Of a stretch of 37,059 nucleotides of DNA, positions 36,341-37,059 are shown in pieces. A program made the position numbers and the translations under genes. Source of the stretch: a virus; IMG/VR virus record IMGVR_UViG_3300036045_000504, positions 1-37,059 of that record, one strand, 5' to 3'. The stretch's first letter is position 1. Every line of letters begins with the position of its first letter. The notes beneath the pieces are model-generated. The model had not been told where the DNA came from, searched no databases, and saw only the letters and a program-made list of their open reading frames with translations.

Positions 36341-37059
36341 CGCATCCTTTCAAAAAAGTCGGCTGCCCACATAAAATCCACGCCCGCATCTGCCGCTGCC
36401 TGCTCGTCCTCCGGTCGATCCCCGATATAGAGCGTCTGCGTTGGCCCAGCGCCCTGTGCGACCATCGCTTCGCGGATCATCGCGCCGCTCGGCTTCCGGC
36501 GCGCCACCTGCGCCGGGTCGCTGTATCGCCGGTCACGGCTGCGCGCATCGGCGTAGCAGACATGCGCGATGAGCAGCCCCGGCGTTCGGGATGCGCCATA
36601 CAGCTCGCGCACAACGCCGCTGCCGTCATGCAGCTCCAGATGACCGAACCGCAAGGCCGCTGCAACCTGGCAGAACTTCTGCTCAACCTCGCCCGCATCA
36701 ATGTGTCCGAAGGCCACGCCTGCCTGGTTGGAGACGAGCGACATAGAGCGACCATTCGCGCGCTGGTTGAGGAGTGCGGCGACCCGGCCGGGAAGAACCT
36801 CCCAGCGGTCATAGCGCCGCTGCGGATCGTCCATGTAACTGCTGATCAACGTCCCGTCGAGGTCGAAGATCAACAACTCGTATTGCGTCAGCTCCAGTCG
36901 CGTCATCGTCGCCGCGTGCTCTGGCGTTGCCTCAATGGCCGCTTCGAGCCGCGCGGCTTCGGCCTTGTTCGCTGCCGGAATGGGCAGTCCCGCGTCGATT
37001 GCGGCCTGCGCCTCAGCTTCTAGTTCCCCCAACCGCGCCATCATTGCGTCGTACGTCAT
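36337..37059 (-). CDS. HAD-family phosphatase, polynucleotide 3'-phosphatase/PNKP-like
   Basis: 240 aa. HAD motifs are complete: ELLIFDLDGT (Asp66, Asp68), LVSNQAGVAFG (Ser110), RRKPSGAMIREAM (Lys189) and LYIGDRPEDEQAAADAG (Gly213, Asp214, Asp218). The SNQ-GV and K(P)-G pattern is that of the histidinol/heptose-bisphosphate and PNKP-type phosphatases that act on small phosphoesters or DNA/RNA 3' ends. Residues 1-50 are an extra helical segment; Met52 would be a usual HAD start. ATG is the last three bases of the window, so the start could lie further out if the molecule continues. No kinase P-loop is present. Repair of broken nucleic-acid ends is an inference. Confidence 0.82.
   Translation of the reverse strand: MTYDAMMARLGELEAEAQAAIDAGLPIPAANKAEAARLEAAIEATPEHAATMTRLELTQYELLIFDLDGTLISSYMDDPQRRYDRWEVLPGRVAALLNQRANGRSMSLVSNQAGVAFGHIDAGEVEQKFCQVAAALRFGHLELHDGSGVVRELYGASRTPGLLIAHVCYADARSRDRRYSDPAQVARRKPSGAMIREAMVAQGAGPTQTLYIGDRPEDEQAAADAGVDFMWAADFFERMR

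Overview
This window looks like the complete genome, or a nearly complete provirus, of a temperate siphovirus-type phage from a GC-rich bacterium. The evidence is one collinear set of modules: XRE-type repressor with an operator-overlapped early promoter, Rad52-like annealase, tyrosine integrase, lysis cassette, terminase, portal, scaffold, decoration protein, capsid, connectors, tail tube, frameshifted tail chaperone, tape measure, tail tip and fibre. Several proteins (DUF6573, Rad52/22-like annealase, an effector-associated domain, the N6-adenine methylase fused to a nuclease) are of kinds I associate with Chloroflexota and their mobile elements. That host guess is an inference, not a result. 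No tRNA, rRNA, transposase or CRISPR array was seen.

Layout. 1-3018: replication-side block of short genes on alternating strands, including a DnaB-like ATPase without a P-loop lysine, two small zinc-ribbon proteins, and two minus-strand genes that appear to start at ACG. 3019-3500: lysis/lysogeny-type switch. 3501-6690: rightward early operon of small proteins ending in the Rad52-like annealase; several gaps carry GC-rich hairpins ahead of the ribosome binding site (RBS). 6691-9298: AT-richer promoter and cargo (methylase-nuclease fusion plus a detached methylase C-terminus) bounded by long perfect inverted repeats. 9299-10144: three-gene operon with an effector-associated domain protein and a tiny two-helix membrane protein. 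10247-11499: integrase and a convergent small gene. 11512-12247: late control region with terminator hairpins. 12248-13849: lysis cassette (XhlA-like protein, holin, two-domain endolysin). 13850-18830: two small proteins, nuclease-small terminase fusion, large terminase, portal and scaffold. 18876-25304: decoration protein, capsid, a three-gene insert (structural protein, tandem LamG-like protein, metzincin), connectors and tail tube. 25351-33822: tail genes. 33823-33859: bidirectional terminator. 33875-37059: leftward operon(s) of small proteins with two promoters embedded in perfect palindromes, ending at a HAD/PNKP-like phosphatase.

How it works together. The repressor and its palindrome would silence the early promoter in the lysogen. 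Induction would express the annealase and small early proteins, then the late operon would assemble a capsid with packaging by the terminase, a non-contractile tail whose length is set by an 891-residue tape measure, and a sugar-oriented tip. Both ends of the window fall exactly on minus-strand gene boundaries (stop codon at 1-3, start codon at 37057-37059). If joined they give TAA immediately followed by ATG in one leftward operon, which suggests a circular or circularly permuted genome cut between two genes.
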